Positions 34,091 through 44,957 of a stretch of 64,000 bases of DNA are shown here, piece by piece. The notes below the pieces were generated by a model that saw only the letters and a program-made list of their open reading frames with translations, was not told the DNA's origin and made no database searches. How positions within the stretch are numbered: position 1 is the stretch's first letter; each line of letters starts with the position of its first letter. The position numbers and the translations under genes are program-made. The DNA is from Streptomyces sp. Tue 6430 (lineage in GTDB: Bacteria; Actinomycetota; Actinomycetes; Streptomycetales; Streptomycetaceae): contig JAKGSH010000010.1 of assembly GCA_021568835.1 (NCBI GenBank), positions 2,976,001-3,040,000 on the forward strand, read 5' to 3'.

Positions 34091-34627
34091 ATGGTCCAGG
34101 TCACACCGCTGCGGCGGCTCGCTCTCACCCTCTCCGCCGCCTCCGCCGTCGCCGGCTCCCTCGGCGCGGGTTCCGTCGCCGCCCACGCCGGGCCCGGTCC
34201 GGTCCGTCCGCCCCTCGCCCCGCCACACCTCGTACCGCCACACCTCGCGCCGCCGCCCGTCCGCGACGAGGACCGGCCCGCCTCCGGCGATCACCTCACC
34301 GTGACGGTCCGGGGCGCGGGCGGGGGCGCCGACGGGACCTTCACGGTGCGGTGCCGCCCGGACCGGGGGACACACCCGGACGTGCCGGGGGCCTGCGCGG
34401 CCGTGGACCGCAACACCCGGTGGGGCAGGGATCCCTTCGCGCCCGTGCCGGAGGGCAGCGTGTGCACCATGCGGTACGGCGGTCCGGCCACCGCTCACGT
34501 CACCGGCCGGTGGGCCGGGCGACCCGTCGACACCACGTTCGAGCGCGGCAACGGATGCCAGATCGAGCGCTGGGACCGGTTCGTGCCGTTGCTGCCCGGG
34601 GCGGGGCGGACGCCGGCCCGCCCCTGA
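34091..34627 (+). CDS. Secreted subtilisin-inhibitor-like (SSI family) protein
   Basis: A 178-residue protein with a signal peptide (RRLALTLSAASAVAGSLGAG...AHA) and a Pro-rich spacer. The inhibitor-like domain has the disulfide-forming cysteines (FTVRCRPDRGTHPDVPGAC and SVCTMRY...GNGCQIERWDRF). The reactive-loop region reads VCTMRYGGP where classical SSI has CPMVYDP, so P1 would be Met but the primed side differs. The SSI family controls extracellular subtilisin-like and trypsin-like proteases during development. The sequence is divergent and activity is uncertain. The gap 34628-34995 has no gene. Confidence 0.75.
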   Translation: MVQVTPLRRLALTLSAASAVAGSLGAGSVAAHAGPGPVRPPLAPPHLVPPHLAPPPVRDEDRPASGDHLTVTVRGAGGGADGTFTVRCRPDRGTHPDVPGACAAVDRNTRWGRDPFAPVPEGSVCTMRYGGPATAHVTGRWAGRPVDTTFERGNGCQIERWDRFVPLLPGAGRTPARP

Positions 34628-34995
34628 AGGGGGGCCGGGGCGGGCGACCGGGTTCCGTTCCACCGCCGCCCGGCGGGAAACCGCCCGGGGACACCCGCCG
34701 AAGACGCCCTCCGAAGCGGCGGGTCCGACACCTCCCGCCCCCGCCCCCGCACCCCGCGGGAGCCGCACAGGTTTCCCGTGACGGAAGCACCCGTCGCGTA
34801 AACGTCACGCGAAGGTCCCGCGAAGGCGGGGCGGGCGGTCGCACGTTCTGAGGCACTTCGTCGTGCGAGCTGCCTCTCATCCGGCGCCGCGAGCACGGCC
34901 CCAGCCCTTAGACTCGCTCGCGTGACACGCTGCGGGAGGGTTGGCAAGATGGCCCGGGCGGTCGGCAAGGTGCGGTAACAGGGAGGAAGCGACTC

Positions 34996-37900
34996 GTGAG
35001 CAGCAGGCCATCCCGAGGCGCTGCTCGCCTCGCAGCCATACTCGACGCACTGCCCGACGCGTTGGTCCTGGTCAACGCCAACGGGACCGTCGTCAACGCG
35101 AACACCATCGCGCTGGAGGCGTTCGAGACGCCGGGCACCGCCCTCGTGGGGCGGGGACTGCTCGACCTCCTGCCGGAGTTCGACTCCAAGCTCATCCCCG
35201 GCTCGATGCGGCGCCCGGACCACATGGACCCGCGCGGCCGGACCAAGCCCACGCGGATGACCGCCCGGCGCACCGACGGCACCGAGTTCCCCGTCGAGGT
35301 CACCAGCGCCAACCTCGAGAACGGCCAGCAGGCCTACGACAGCTACGGCTACGCCAACGACGAGCTGCTGATGCTCGTGGTGCGCGACCTGTCGGGCACC
35401 GTCGACACCGAGGCCGAGCTGGCCCGGTCGCAGCGGCAGACCGAGATGATCCTGCGGGCCGCGTCCGAGGGCGTCGTCGGTACCGACACCGACGGGCGGA
35501 TCGTGCTGGTCAACCCGGCCGCCGCCCAGACCCTCGGCTACCGGGCGAGCGACCTCGGCGGCAAGGAGCTGCACACGCTCGTGCTGCACTCCCGCGCCGA
35601 CGGCTCCCCCTTCCCCTACGACGAGTCGCCGCTCGCCGACACCCTGCGCTCCGGGCGCAAGCACCGGGTGCGCGGGCAGGTGCTGTGGGCCAAGAGCGGG
35701 GACAAGGTCTCGGTCGACCTGACGACCGCGCCCGTCCGCGACGGCGACCAGCTCGTCGGCGCCGTGATGACCTTCACCGACCGGCGGCCCTACGACTCCC
35801 TCGCCGAGGAGAAGGACGCCGTCGAGAAGCGGCACCGGGACGAGCTGGAGCAGCTCTCCGAGGAGCACGCCTCCGACCTCACCGCGCTGCGCCAGCGGCA
35901 CGTCACCGAGGTGGAGGAGCTGCAGGAGCGGCACCAGGAGGAGCTGGCCGCCGGTGAGGAGCGCTACGCCGCGCTCGGCGAGCGGGAGAAGGACCGGTAC
36001 GAGGCCCTCGCCGCCCGCTACGACCAGCTGCTGACCCTGCTCGGCCGGTCGCTGCGCGGCCCCCTGGACGAGCTGCGCCGCGAACTGTCGGCGCTCGCCG
36101 CCGACGACGCCGGGCAGCTGTGGCCCGAGGCCAACCAGGTCCTGCACCACCTGTCGGCCGGGTACGCCCGCATCACCACCCTCATCGACAACGTCCTCGG
36201 CTACCAGCGCCTGGACACCGGCGGCGAGGCCGTCACCCGTACGAAGGTGATGCTCGACGCCGTCGTCGCCGCCGGTGTCGACGGGGCCGTCGAACTGGTC
36301 GGGCCCGGCCGGGTCCAGTTCGCCGTGCACGCGCCGCCCATCGAGGCCGAGGTCGACGCGCGGCTCCTCGCGACCGCGCTCGCCCACCTCGTCGCCGACG
36401 TCGCGGGCGTCGACGCCACCGGCAACGCCCCCGTCTCGGCGGGCGGTTACATGGACAACACGGTCGTCGTGGCCGCCGCCCAGCGCGGCGAGGTGGTCCG
36501 CATCGAGGTGCGCGGCCCCTACGCGGGCGGCGACCCGGTGCACGAGCCGATCGTGCGCGGGATCGTGCGGGCGCACGGCGGCGTGCTCCAGACGCACGAG
36601 GTGCCGGGCATGAGCGGCAGCGCGTACGTCCTCGAGGTCCCGTTGGGCGGCGGGGCGGGCGCCGTCGCCGCTCCCGCCGTCGGGTCCGCCGTCGCGCTGC
36701 CGGCCGGTCCGCCGGACGGGGCCGCGGAGACGGCCGACGGTGCCGCCGCGGGTGACACGGCCGACGGGCAGAACGCCGGCGCGGGGCGACGGCGGGCCCG
36801 GCGGTCCTCCGTGGACGCCTTCCTGGAGAGCGAGGTCGCGGGCGCGGCGCCCGTCGCCGCCGAGGGCGAGTCCGCGGTACCGACCGGCCGGCGCCGCCGG
36901 CGCGGCCCGGTGGCCGGGGAGATGCCGGCCCCGGTCCCCGTCGAGGAGGCCGACGCCTCCGGCGGGACCGGTCGGCGGCACGCACGGTCCGGCGGGGACG
37001 CCGGGGTGAGCGAGGGCGCCGTGGTCACGGCCGCCGAGCACGCGGCGGGCACCGCCGCCTCGGGCACGGGACTCGGCGGCACCGTCCCGCCGCAGGGCGT
37101 ACCGGCGCCGGGCGGACGGCGGGCCCCGCACGACGGCGACGAACCGCAGGCGGCCCTGCCGCCCGCCCTGCCCGCGCTCGCGGGCGCCCCGGTGCCCGCG
37201 GAGGGCGCCGGACAGCCGACGGGCCGCCGCCGACGCGCCCTGGCCGCCGCGAACGAACGCGCCGCCGCGCAGGAGGCGGGGCCCCGCACGGTGTTCGCCC
37301 TGCCGCCCGCCGAGGCGGACCGCCCGGCCGAGGGGGCGGCCGGCACGGAGGCACGGGAAACGGGGCAGGGTCCGGGGCAGCAGGGACCGGCGCCGGTCGC
37401 TCCCGTCCCGGCGCAGGGCGCCGTACCGGTTCCCGGGCCCGTTCCGCTGCCCCTTCCCGGGCAGGCCCAGGTACCCGCCCAGGCCGCGTCCGACGACTCG
37501 CCGATCGATCACGGCCGGCACGACGCCGTCCCGCACGGCCAGGCCGACGACCACACCCCGCCGCAGCCCCACCCCACCACCGCGCCCACGGGCCGCCGGC
37601 GGCGGGCGGGCGGCCGGCCGGTGACGGAGGAGGGGACCGGGACCGAGGGCGTCGCGGCCGCCGCGGTTCCGGCACAGGGGCAGGCTCCGCAGCTTCAAGC
37701 TCCACAGCTTCAAGCTCCACAGCTTCAAGCTCCACAGGGGCAGGCTCCGCAGGTTCAAGCTCCGCAGGGGCAGACGTCTCAGGTGCAGGGCTCCGCGCCC
37801 ACACCGTCCACGCCCGTCCAGGTCGCCGCGGAACTGCCGCTTCCGGCCCAGCCGCTCCCCGGTCAGGCGGTGCCCGGTCAGGCGGTGCCGGTACCCGCGC

Positions 37901-39513
37901 AGCCGCTGCCCGGTGGGCCGGCCGCCGGACAGCCCGTCATCCCCGGTCAGGCCGGTCCGACCGGTCCGGCCGGTCAGCCCACTTCGGCCGCTCCGGCCGC
38001 TCCGGCCGCTCCGGGCAGTCCGGCCCCCCAGGCCGTACCGACCGTGCCGGGGCAGGCGGGCGCGCCCGCGCAGGTCCCGCCCGTCGGGCCGCTCCCCGCC
38101 GAAGCGGCCGTCCCGGCGACGCCGACCCCCGGTTCGGGCACCCCGCTGCCGCCCGAGGCCACCGCCGCGCAGCCGCGGGTGGCCCAGCCCCTGCCCGCCG
38201 AGGCCGCGCCGGTCCCGCCCGTCGACCCCAACTCCACCCAGGGCCGCGCGTTCAGCGTGCGGACACTGGGCCAGGGCGTGCCCTTCACCCGGCAGGCCGC
38301 GCAGGTGCAGCAGGCGCAGCAAGCACCGCAGGCCCAGCCGGTCCAGCGGTTGCAGCAGGCCGCGCAGCCCCCGCAGGCCGCCCAGCCCGCGGCCCCCCAC
38401 CCCGCCTCCGCCACCCCCGCACCGCACCACCCGAACGGCTCCGGGCGGCGCCGCAAGCTGGGCACGCGGCCCGACCCGGCGGCGGGGCAGGAGCAGACGG
38501 CCCGTCCGCACCCGGCGGCCGAGCAGGCCGCCGTACCGCAGGCACCGGCGGCTCCGGGCGCGCCCGTCGCGCATCCCTCGCTCGCGGGCCAGCCGCTTCC
38601 CGGGCAGCCCGTGGCCGGGCAGTCCCTGGCCGGTCAGGTGCGGCTCGCGCCCGGCACCGAGGGGGCCGGGCGGTCGTACGCCATAGGGGCGCCGGACAAG
38701 AACGCCGCCGAGGGGCCGGAGCCGCTGGACGGACCGGGCGGGGCCGTCGAGGTGGCCGATCCGCCGCGGCCGCAGCCGATGGACGACGAGCTGCCTCCGG
38801 AGCCGCTGGACAACCCGCGCCGGCTGCTGGTGTGGCCGGCCCCGGACGTCAGTACGCAGCAGGCACTCAGCGACCGCGGCTACCGGCCGGTCATCGTGCA
38901 CTCGCGCGAGGAGGTCGACGCCCAGATCGCCGCGTTCCCGGCGGCGCTGTTCGTCGACCCGCTGACCGGCCCGATCACCCGGACCGCGCTGCAGTCGCTG
39001 CGTCAGGCGGCGGTGGCCGCGGAGGTACCGGTGCTGGTCACGGCCGGACTCGGGCAGGCGACGCGCGAGGCGGCGTACGGCGCCGATCCCGCCGTGCTGC
39101 TGAAGGCGCTCGCGCCGCGGGACAGTGAGCAGCATCCGCCGCGGGTGCTGCTGATCGAGGAGCACGCGGAGATCGCTCTGGCGCTGACCGCGACGCTGGA
39201 GCGGCGCGGGATGCAGGTCGCGCGGGCGGCCGGCGACGCGGACGCGGTCACGCTCGCCGGGCAGCTGCGGCCGAACCTGGTCGTGATGGACCTGATGCAG
39301 GTGCACCGGGGGCAGGCCGGGATCGTCGACTGGCTGCGGGCGAACCGGCAGCTCAGCCGCACGCCGCTGGTCGTCTACACGGCCACCGTCGACCAGGCGG
39401 ACCTGCCCCGGCTGGCCTCCGGCGAGACCGTCCTCTTCCTCGCGGAACGCTCCACCAGCGAGGAGGTGCAGGTCCGGATCGTCGACCTGCTGGCGCGGAT
39501 CGGCACCAACTGA
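34996..39513 (+). CDS. Giant PAS-histidine kinase-receiver-like protein with degenerate catalytic sites
   Basis: 1505 residues. Two PAS domains (about 8-130, 143-265) precede a charged coiled coil (about 268-335) and a DHp-like helix pair. At the phosphoacceptor position this reads GRSLRGPLDEL, so R351 replaces His. A weak HATPase-like domain (about 425-555) follows. A low-complexity Ala/Pro/Gln/Gly linker of about 750 residues includes the 15-bp repeat region. It ends with a receiver-like domain (about 1384-1505) whose acidic pair is EE (LIEEHAEIAL). The phosphoacceptor-like D1432 is kept (VVMDLMQ), but the usual Lys is replaced (FLAERS). GTG at 34996 follows GGGAGGA. It is probably a scaffold or signal integrator without normal phosphotransfer. 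Confidence 0.85.
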   Translation: MSSRPSRGAARLAAILDALPDALVLVNANGTVVNANTIALEAFETPGTALVGRGLLDLLPEFDSKLIPGSMRRPDHMDPRGRTKPTRMTARRTDGTEFPVEVTSANLENGQQAYDSYGYANDELLMLVVRDLSGTVDTEAELARSQRQTEMILRAASEGVVGTDTDGRIVLVNPAAAQTLGYRASDLGGKELHTLVLHSRADGSPFPYDESPLADTLRSGRKHRVRGQVLWAKSGDKVSVDLTTAPVRDGDQLVGAVMTFTDRRPYDSLAEEKDAVEKRHRDELEQLSEEHASDLTALRQRHVTEVEELQERHQEELAAGEERYAALGEREKDRYEALAARYDQLLTLLGRSLRGPLDELRRELSALAADDAGQLWPEANQVLHHLSAGYARITTLIDNVLGYQRLDTGGEAVTRTKVMLDAVVAAGVDGAVELVGPGRVQFAVHAPPIEAEVDARLLATALAHLVADVAGVDATGNAPVSAGGYMDNTVVVAAAQRGEVVRIEVRGPYAGGDPVHEPIVRGIVRAHGGVLQTHEVPGMSGSAYVLEVPLGGGAGAVAAPAVGSAVALPAGPPDGAAETADGAAAGDTADGQNAGAGRRRARRSSVDAFLESEVAGAAPVAAEGESAVPTGRRRRRGPVAGEMPAPVPVEEADASGGTGRRHARSGGDAGVSEGAVVTAAEHAAGTAASGTGLGGTVPPQGVPAPGGRRAPHDGDEPQAALPPALPALAGAPVPAEGAGQPTGRRRRALAAANERAAAQEAGPRTVFALPPAEADRPAEGAAGTEARETGQGPGQQGPAPVAPVPAQGAVPVPGPVPLPLPGQAQVPAQAASDDSPIDHGRHDAVPHGQADDHTPPQPHPTTAPTGRRRRAGGRPVTEEGTGTEGVAAAAVPAQGQAPQLQAPQLQAPQLQAPQGQAPQVQAPQGQTSQVQGSAPTPSTPVQVAAELPLPAQPLPGQAVPGQAVPVPAQPLPGGPAAGQPVIPGQAGPTGPAGQPTSAAPAAPAAPGSPAPQAVPTVPGQAGAPAQVPPVGPLPAEAAVPATPTPGSGTPLPPEATAAQPRVAQPLPAEAAPVPPVDPNSTQGRAFSVRTLGQGVPFTRQAAQVQQAQQAPQAQPVQRLQQAAQPPQAAQPAAPHPASATPAPHHPNGSGRRRKLGTRPDPAAGQEQTARPHPAAEQAAVPQAPAAPGAPVAHPSLAGQPLPGQPVAGQSLAGQVRLAPGTEGAGRSYAIGAPDKNAAEGPEPLDGPGGAVEVADPPRPQPMDDELPPEPLDNPRRLLVWPAPDVSTQQALSDRGYRPVIVHSREEVDAQIAAFPAALFVDPLTGPITRTALQSLRQAAVAAEVPVLVTAGLGQATREAAYGADPAVLLKALAPRDSEQHPPRVLLIEEHAEIALALTATLERRGMQVARAAGDADAVTLAGQLRPNLVVMDLMQVHRGQAGIVDWLRANRQLSRTPLVVYTATVDQADLPRLASGETVLFLAERSTSEEVQVRIVDLLARIGTN
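37681..37770. repeat. 15-bp in-frame tandem repeat (6 units)
   Basis: Six 15-bp units such as CAAGCTCCACAGCTT, encoding QAPQL/QAPQG pentapeptides in the linker of the large PAS protein. The third and second units are identical, suggesting recent slippage. Copy number may vary between strains. Confidence 0.9.
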
Positions 39514-39525
39514 GGGACCAAACCC

Positions 39526-39711
39526 CCGTCACGGACGGGCCCTCCTCACGGACGGGCCCTCCGTCACGGACGGCCCTCCCTCATGGCAGGCCCTCCTCAC
39601 GAGCGGGTCCCGTCACGAGCAGGCCCCCCAACACGGCAGGCCCTCCTCACAAGCGGGTCCCCGTCACGGGCCAATCCTTCTCACGAGCGGGTCCCCGTCA
39701 CGGCCGGGCGA
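39526..39711. repeat. Degenerate tandem repeat between convergent genes
   Basis: About nine imperfect units built on CTCACGAGCGGGTCCCCGT / CGTCACGGACGGGCCCTC fill the spacer between the PAS-protein gene and the convergent TetR gene. Pairing of GGGCCC-type cores could give bidirectional termination. Confidence 0.55.
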
Positions 39712-40291
39712 CCAGTCTGCGGGCCGCTTCCTTCACGGAGGCGCGCAGGCGGTCTCGGTCGGAGTCGTCGCCGCCGACCAGGATGCGGCGCATCTGGGGG
39801 ACGACGGTGGCCCAGTTGGCGAGCGCGACCAGCAGGAACAGCAGGTCGGGGGCGGGGATCGCGTCGTCGACGACCCCGCGGTCCTGGCCGTCCCGGAGGG
39901 CGGCGACCTTGCGGGCGTAGTGCTCCTGCCGTTCGGCCTCGTCGGGGAGTTCGGCGGTGCCGTACTCGATGCCCTCCCAGTACAGGAGCCGCAGGAGTTC
40001 GGGGTGGGCGGCGTGGTAGTCCATGAGCCGGTCCATCCAGCCCTCGACGTCGTCGGGGTCGACGGGGACGGCGGCGGCGAGGTCGACCATGCGGCGGCCG
40101 AGGACCTGGGTGAACAGCTCCGCCTTGTTGCCGAAGTAGGCGTAGATCAGCTGCTTGTTGGCCTTGGCCTCGGCGGCGATGCGGTCGATGCGGGCGCCCG
40201 CGATGCCGTACCGGGCGAACTCGGCGACCGCCGCTTCGAAGATCCGCGCCCTGGTGGCCTCGGGGTCGCGGGGGGTCCTGGTCGTTGCCAT
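39698..40291 (-). CDS. TetR-family regulator of the adjacent MFS transporter
   Basis: A 197-residue repressor. The helix-turn-helix reads ARIFEAAVAEFARYGIAGAR and IAAEAKANKQLIYAYFGNKA, followed by a helical ligand-binding domain. The ATG at 40291 follows the operator region. It is divergent from the MFS gene, and two copies of a perfect 16-bp palindrome lie between them. That strongly suggests it represses both genes until a ligand, probably the exported compound, releases it. Confidence 0.92.
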   Translation of the reverse strand: MATTRTPRDPEATRARIFEAAVAEFARYGIAGARIDRIAAEAKANKQLIYAYFGNKAELFTQVLGRRMVDLAAAVPVDPDDVEGWMDRLMDYHAAHPELLRLLYWEGIEYGTAELPDEAERQEHYARKVAALRDGQDRGVVDDAIPAPDLLFLLVALANWATVVPQMRRILVGGDDSDRDRLRASVKEAARRLVARP

Positions 40292-40313
40292 GGGGTCAGG
40301 GTAGCGCGCGGGT

Positions 40314-40329
40314 AACCAACTGGTTGGTT
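40314..40329. promoter_or_regulatory. TetR operator copy 1, AACCAACTGGTTGGTT
   Basis: A perfect 16-bp palindrome 23 bases upstream of the TetR start. An identical copy lies 60 bp away. Confidence 0.85.
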
Positions 40330-40373
40330 GACAGGGAATGGACGCGCGGCCGAGACTGTTCCCCCATCGTTCC

Positions 40374-40389
40374 AACCAACTGGTTGGTT
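40374..40389. promoter_or_regulatory. TetR operator copy 2, AACCAACTGGTTGGTT
   Basis: Identical to copy 1, with centres exactly 60 bp apart. It lies 32 bases upstream of the MFS start, where it would cover the promoter. Exact spacing in helical turns allows cooperative or independent control of the two divergent promoters. Confidence 0.85.
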
Positions 40390-40420
40390 ATTGGAGTCGG
40401 CTCGAAGGAGCGCGTCCACC

Positions 40421-41632
40421 ATGCCGTCCGCAGCCACCGCCAGGCAGCAACAGCAGCACACCGGGCCTGCCGAGCGGGCCCGGCTCGCCCAGCGCCTGTT
40501 CCTCCCCCTCGTCGCCCTGTGCACCGCCGTCACCGCCGCCAACATCTACGTGGCCGCCCCGCTCCTCCCCCTGATCGCCCACGACTTCGGCTCCGCGCCC
40601 TCGGCCGTGGCCTGGATCGCGTCGGTCGCCCAGTTCGGCTACGCCGCCGGCCTCCTCTTCTTCGCCCCGCTCGGCGACCGCGTGAACCGCCGCCCGCTCG
40701 TCGCGGCCCTCTCGCTGGTCACCACGGCGGCGCTGGTCGCCGGCGCCGCGGCGGCCGGCACGGCCGCGCTCGCCGCCGCCGTGTTCGTCGCCTCGGCCGC
40801 CACCGTCGTGCCGCAGCTCCTGGTGCCGCTGGTCGCCGAACGCGCCCCCGCCCACCACCGGGCCCGGCACGTCGCCGCCGTCATCGCCGGTCTCTTCACC
40901 GGCATCGTCGCCGCCCGCGTCCTCGGCGGACTCGCCGGGCAGGCCTTCGGCTGGCGCCCGGTGTTCGTCGGCGCCGCCGGCCTCACCGCGGTCCTCGGCC
41001 TGCTCACCGCGGCCGCCCTGCCCTCCGAACACCGTCGCCCTCGTGAAGGCGGCCTCTTCGCCGGGCTGCGCGCCATGCCCGGCCTGGTGCGCCGGTCGCC
41101 CGACCTGTGGCGGGCGTGCGTGCGGCAGGCCGGCATGTACGGCGCCTGGAGCGCGCTGTGGACCTCACTGGCCCTGCTGCTGACGGGCGGGTCGTACGGC
41201 CTCTCCACCGCGACCGCCGGCCTGTTCGGCCTCTTCGGCCTCGCCGCCAGCGTCGTCGCCCCGCTGGCCGGCGGCCTGGTCGACCGCTTCGGCGCCGCGA
41301 AGGTGGTCCGCAACGCGTATCTGCTGGCCGCCGTGTCGGTGCCGCTGTTCTGGCTGGGCGGTCAGGTGATGGCCGCGCTGTTCGCCGCCGCGATCGTGAT
41401 CCACACGGCCCTCGTCGCCTCCCACGTCGCCAACCAGACCCTCGCCCTCACCACCACCGACGCCCCCGCCACCGCCAACAGCGCCTACGTCGTCGCGGGC
41501 TTCGCCGGCGGAGCCACCGCCTCGGCCCTGGCGGGCCTCGCCTTCGCCCACTTCGGCTGGACCGGCGTGGTCGCGATCGCGGGACTGTGGCTGACGGCCG
41601 GCTGGGGGACCACGGCGGTGAAGCGGGCGTAG
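40421..41632 (+). CDS. MFS efflux transporter
   Basis: A 403-residue transporter of the 12-span drug-efflux type. Features are LVALCTAVTAANIYVAAPLL in span 1, FFAPLGDRVNRRPLVAAL (motif A) and repeated Ala/Leu-rich spans. The ATG at 40421 has AAGGAG about 11 bases upstream. Upstream in-frame starts would overlap the operator and are unlikely. It is regulated by the divergent TetR gene. Confidence 0.9.
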   Translation: MPSAATARQQQQHTGPAERARLAQRLFLPLVALCTAVTAANIYVAAPLLPLIAHDFGSAPSAVAWIASVAQFGYAAGLLFFAPLGDRVNRRPLVAALSLVTTAALVAGAAAAGTAALAAAVFVASAATVVPQLLVPLVAERAPAHHRARHVAAVIAGLFTGIVAARVLGGLAGQAFGWRPVFVGAAGLTAVLGLLTAAALPSEHRRPREGGLFAGLRAMPGLVRRSPDLWRACVRQAGMYGAWSALWTSLALLLTGGSYGLSTATAGLFGLFGLAASVVAPLAGGLVDRFGAAKVVRNAYLLAAVSVPLFWLGGQVMAALFAAAIVIHTALVASHVANQTLALTTTDAPATANSAYVVAGFAGGATASALAGLAFAHFGWTGVVAIAGLWLTAGWGTTAVKRA

Positions 41633-41803
41633 GTCTCGGGCGCCGCGGCGACGGCATGGCGGTCCGTCAGGACGACGTCGCCGGACGGGGTCCCGCCGGC
41701 GGAGACGTCCCCCGGCCGGCATCAACCGGCACCGGCCGGCCCTCTGCGCACAGCCGTCCGCCCGGCAGGGGCCGCGAGGTGCCCTGCCGGGCGGACGGGG
41801 TGC

Positions 41804-41912
41804 GTCGGAGCCCGGTGACGTCCAGGCCGTGTCGGAGCCCGGTGACGTCCGAGCAGCGTCGAAGCCGGGTGACGTCCAGGCCGTATCGGAGCCCGGTGAC
41901 GTCCAGGCCGGG

Positions 41913-41938
<26 letters not shown>
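41804..41938. repeat. 27-bp tandem repeat (5 units) across the stop codon of the acyl-CoA synthetase gene
   Basis: Five 27-bp units (41804, 41831, 41858, 41885, 41912), each containing GGAGCCCGGTGACGTCC or a close variant. The unit is nine codons, and the last unit encodes the synthetase C-terminus DVTRL plus TGA. The other four carry CGA where the stop lies, so the frame would stay open through them. Confidence 0.88.
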
Positions 41939-43568
<1,630 letters not shown>

Positions 43569-43711
43569 GGCGTCCTCCCAGGTACGGCGACATTGCCTAC
43601 GCGGTGGTAACGGTTGCGCTGATTCTGCGCACATACCAAGCGGTATGTCACTAGGGGGCAAGGCTCGATCAGGTCACGTTGCCGCCCACGCCGTACCGCG
43701 ATGTCGGCGCG

Positions 43712-44254
43712 CTAGCGGACAACGACCAGCTCAGGGTCCTCCCGGAGCTTGCCGAGCGCCCGCGACACCGCCGATTTCACCGTGCCCACCGAGACGCCGA
43801 GCACCTCCGCCGTCTGCGCCTCACTGAGGTCCTCGTAGTACCTGAGGACGACCATCGCCCGCTGCCGGGCCGGCAGTTTCATGATCGCCCGCCACATCGC
43901 GTCGTGCAGCGCCTGCCGCTCGGCCGGGTCCTCGTCGCCGGGCGGCGGCTCCGGCAGTTCCTCGCAGGCGAACTCGTCGACCTTGCGCTTGCGCCACTGC
44001 GAGGTGCGCGTGTTCAGCAGGGCCCGGCGGACGTAGCCGTCGAGCGCCCGGTGGTCCTCGATCCGCTCCCACGCGACGTAGGTCTTGGCGAGCGCGGTCT
44101 GCAGCAGGTCCTCGGCGTCGCTCGGGTTCGCGGTCAGCGACCGCGCGGTGCGCAGCAGCACCGGCTGACGGGCGCTGACGTACGACGTGAAGGACGGGTA
44201 CGGGGAAGGCCGCGTCTTGCCGTTCGAAGCGCGGGTGCAGACGGGTGTGGTCAT
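43712..44254 (-). CDS. ECF sigma factor (SigE-type family of Streptomyces)
   Basis: A 180-residue sigma-70 factor with only regions 2 and 4 (LLRTARSLTANPSDAEDLLQ; RQRAMVVLRYYEDLSEAQTA; VLGVSVGTVKSAVSRALGKL). It matches the group of short Streptomyces ECF factors annotated as SigE family. No anti-sigma gene is adjacent. The acyl-CoA ligase gene follows in the same direction after a 143-base gap. ATG 44254 is chosen, GTG 44263 being an alternative. Confidence 0.9.
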   Translation of the reverse strand: MTTPVCTRASNGKTRPSPYPSFTSYVSARQPVLLRTARSLTANPSDAEDLLQTALAKTYVAWERIEDHRALDGYVRRALLNTRTSQWRKRKVDEFACEELPEPPPGDEDPAERQALHDAMWRAIMKLPARQRAMVVLRYYEDLSEAQTAEVLGVSVGTVKSAVSRALGKLREDPELVVVR

Positions 44255-44957
44255 GGGCTCCACGCTAGGTTCGCCCCCGCCTCCCGCGGATCGGCCGCAG
44301 GTGCCGAAGGCGAGTCCCCCTCAGGTTGTAGGGGTGGTGCCGGCTCCACCTCCTGAAGGTGGACGAGACGACGCCCGCTCCTGCGGGATCCCCCCTGGGG
44401 GCCGCACGCCGGCGACACCGGCGCACCTCGGCCCCGGGCCCGGCCCCGGCGCGCCCCGGCCGCCGGCACCGACCCCGAGACCGGCGCCCCCGCCCCGCCG
44501 CGGCCGGGGCACGGGCGGCTTCCGGCACCCCTTCACGGACGTGCCGCGCGGTTGCCGTACGGCCTCCGCGATGCCGTACGGCAACCGTGCGGGACCGCCG
44601 CCTCCGCCTCCGGCGGGCCCGCCGGACCGTCGCGGCGGAGGTCCGTCACCCGCCCAGGGGCCCGGCCGGCCCCCTGGGCGGGTCCGGGGACGGCACCGGA
44701 GCACCGCCGCACGGACGCGCTCCCGTCCGTCCCACGGCTCCGTCCCACGGCGTTCCGCCGGGCGGTCGGCGGACTGCCGCCGCCGTCGCGCCCGGCGCCG
44801 CTGCGGACGACACCCGCGAGACCTGTGACACCCGCGTCCGATCCGTGGTCCGCGACGGATCGAAGCGTTCCGGCGCCCTTTCGCCCCTCCCTCCGCGCTC
44901 GGCGCGGCGGCAGCCCACCCCCTTCCTTTTTTCGAACTCGCGTACGAAAATAGAGTC
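44255..44957. other. Intergenic stretch without a supportable gene
   Basis: About 700 bases of very GC-rich sequence containing GCCGTACGG/CCGTACGGC palindromic motifs (44555-44585), which could pair, but no gene or known RNA. A run ending in TACGAAAATAGAGTC just before 44958 could be the -10 region of the next gene. Confidence 0.5.

Noticed and set aside
34495-39306. 1603-codon open frame on the minus strand
   Set aside because: Antisense shadow of the PAS-protein gene. Its composition is extreme and it has no domain signatures. The plus-strand frame has clear PAS and receiver domains.
39526-39711. CRISPR-like array
   Set aside because: Units are imperfect and adjacent without spacers of even length, so a degenerate tandem repeat.
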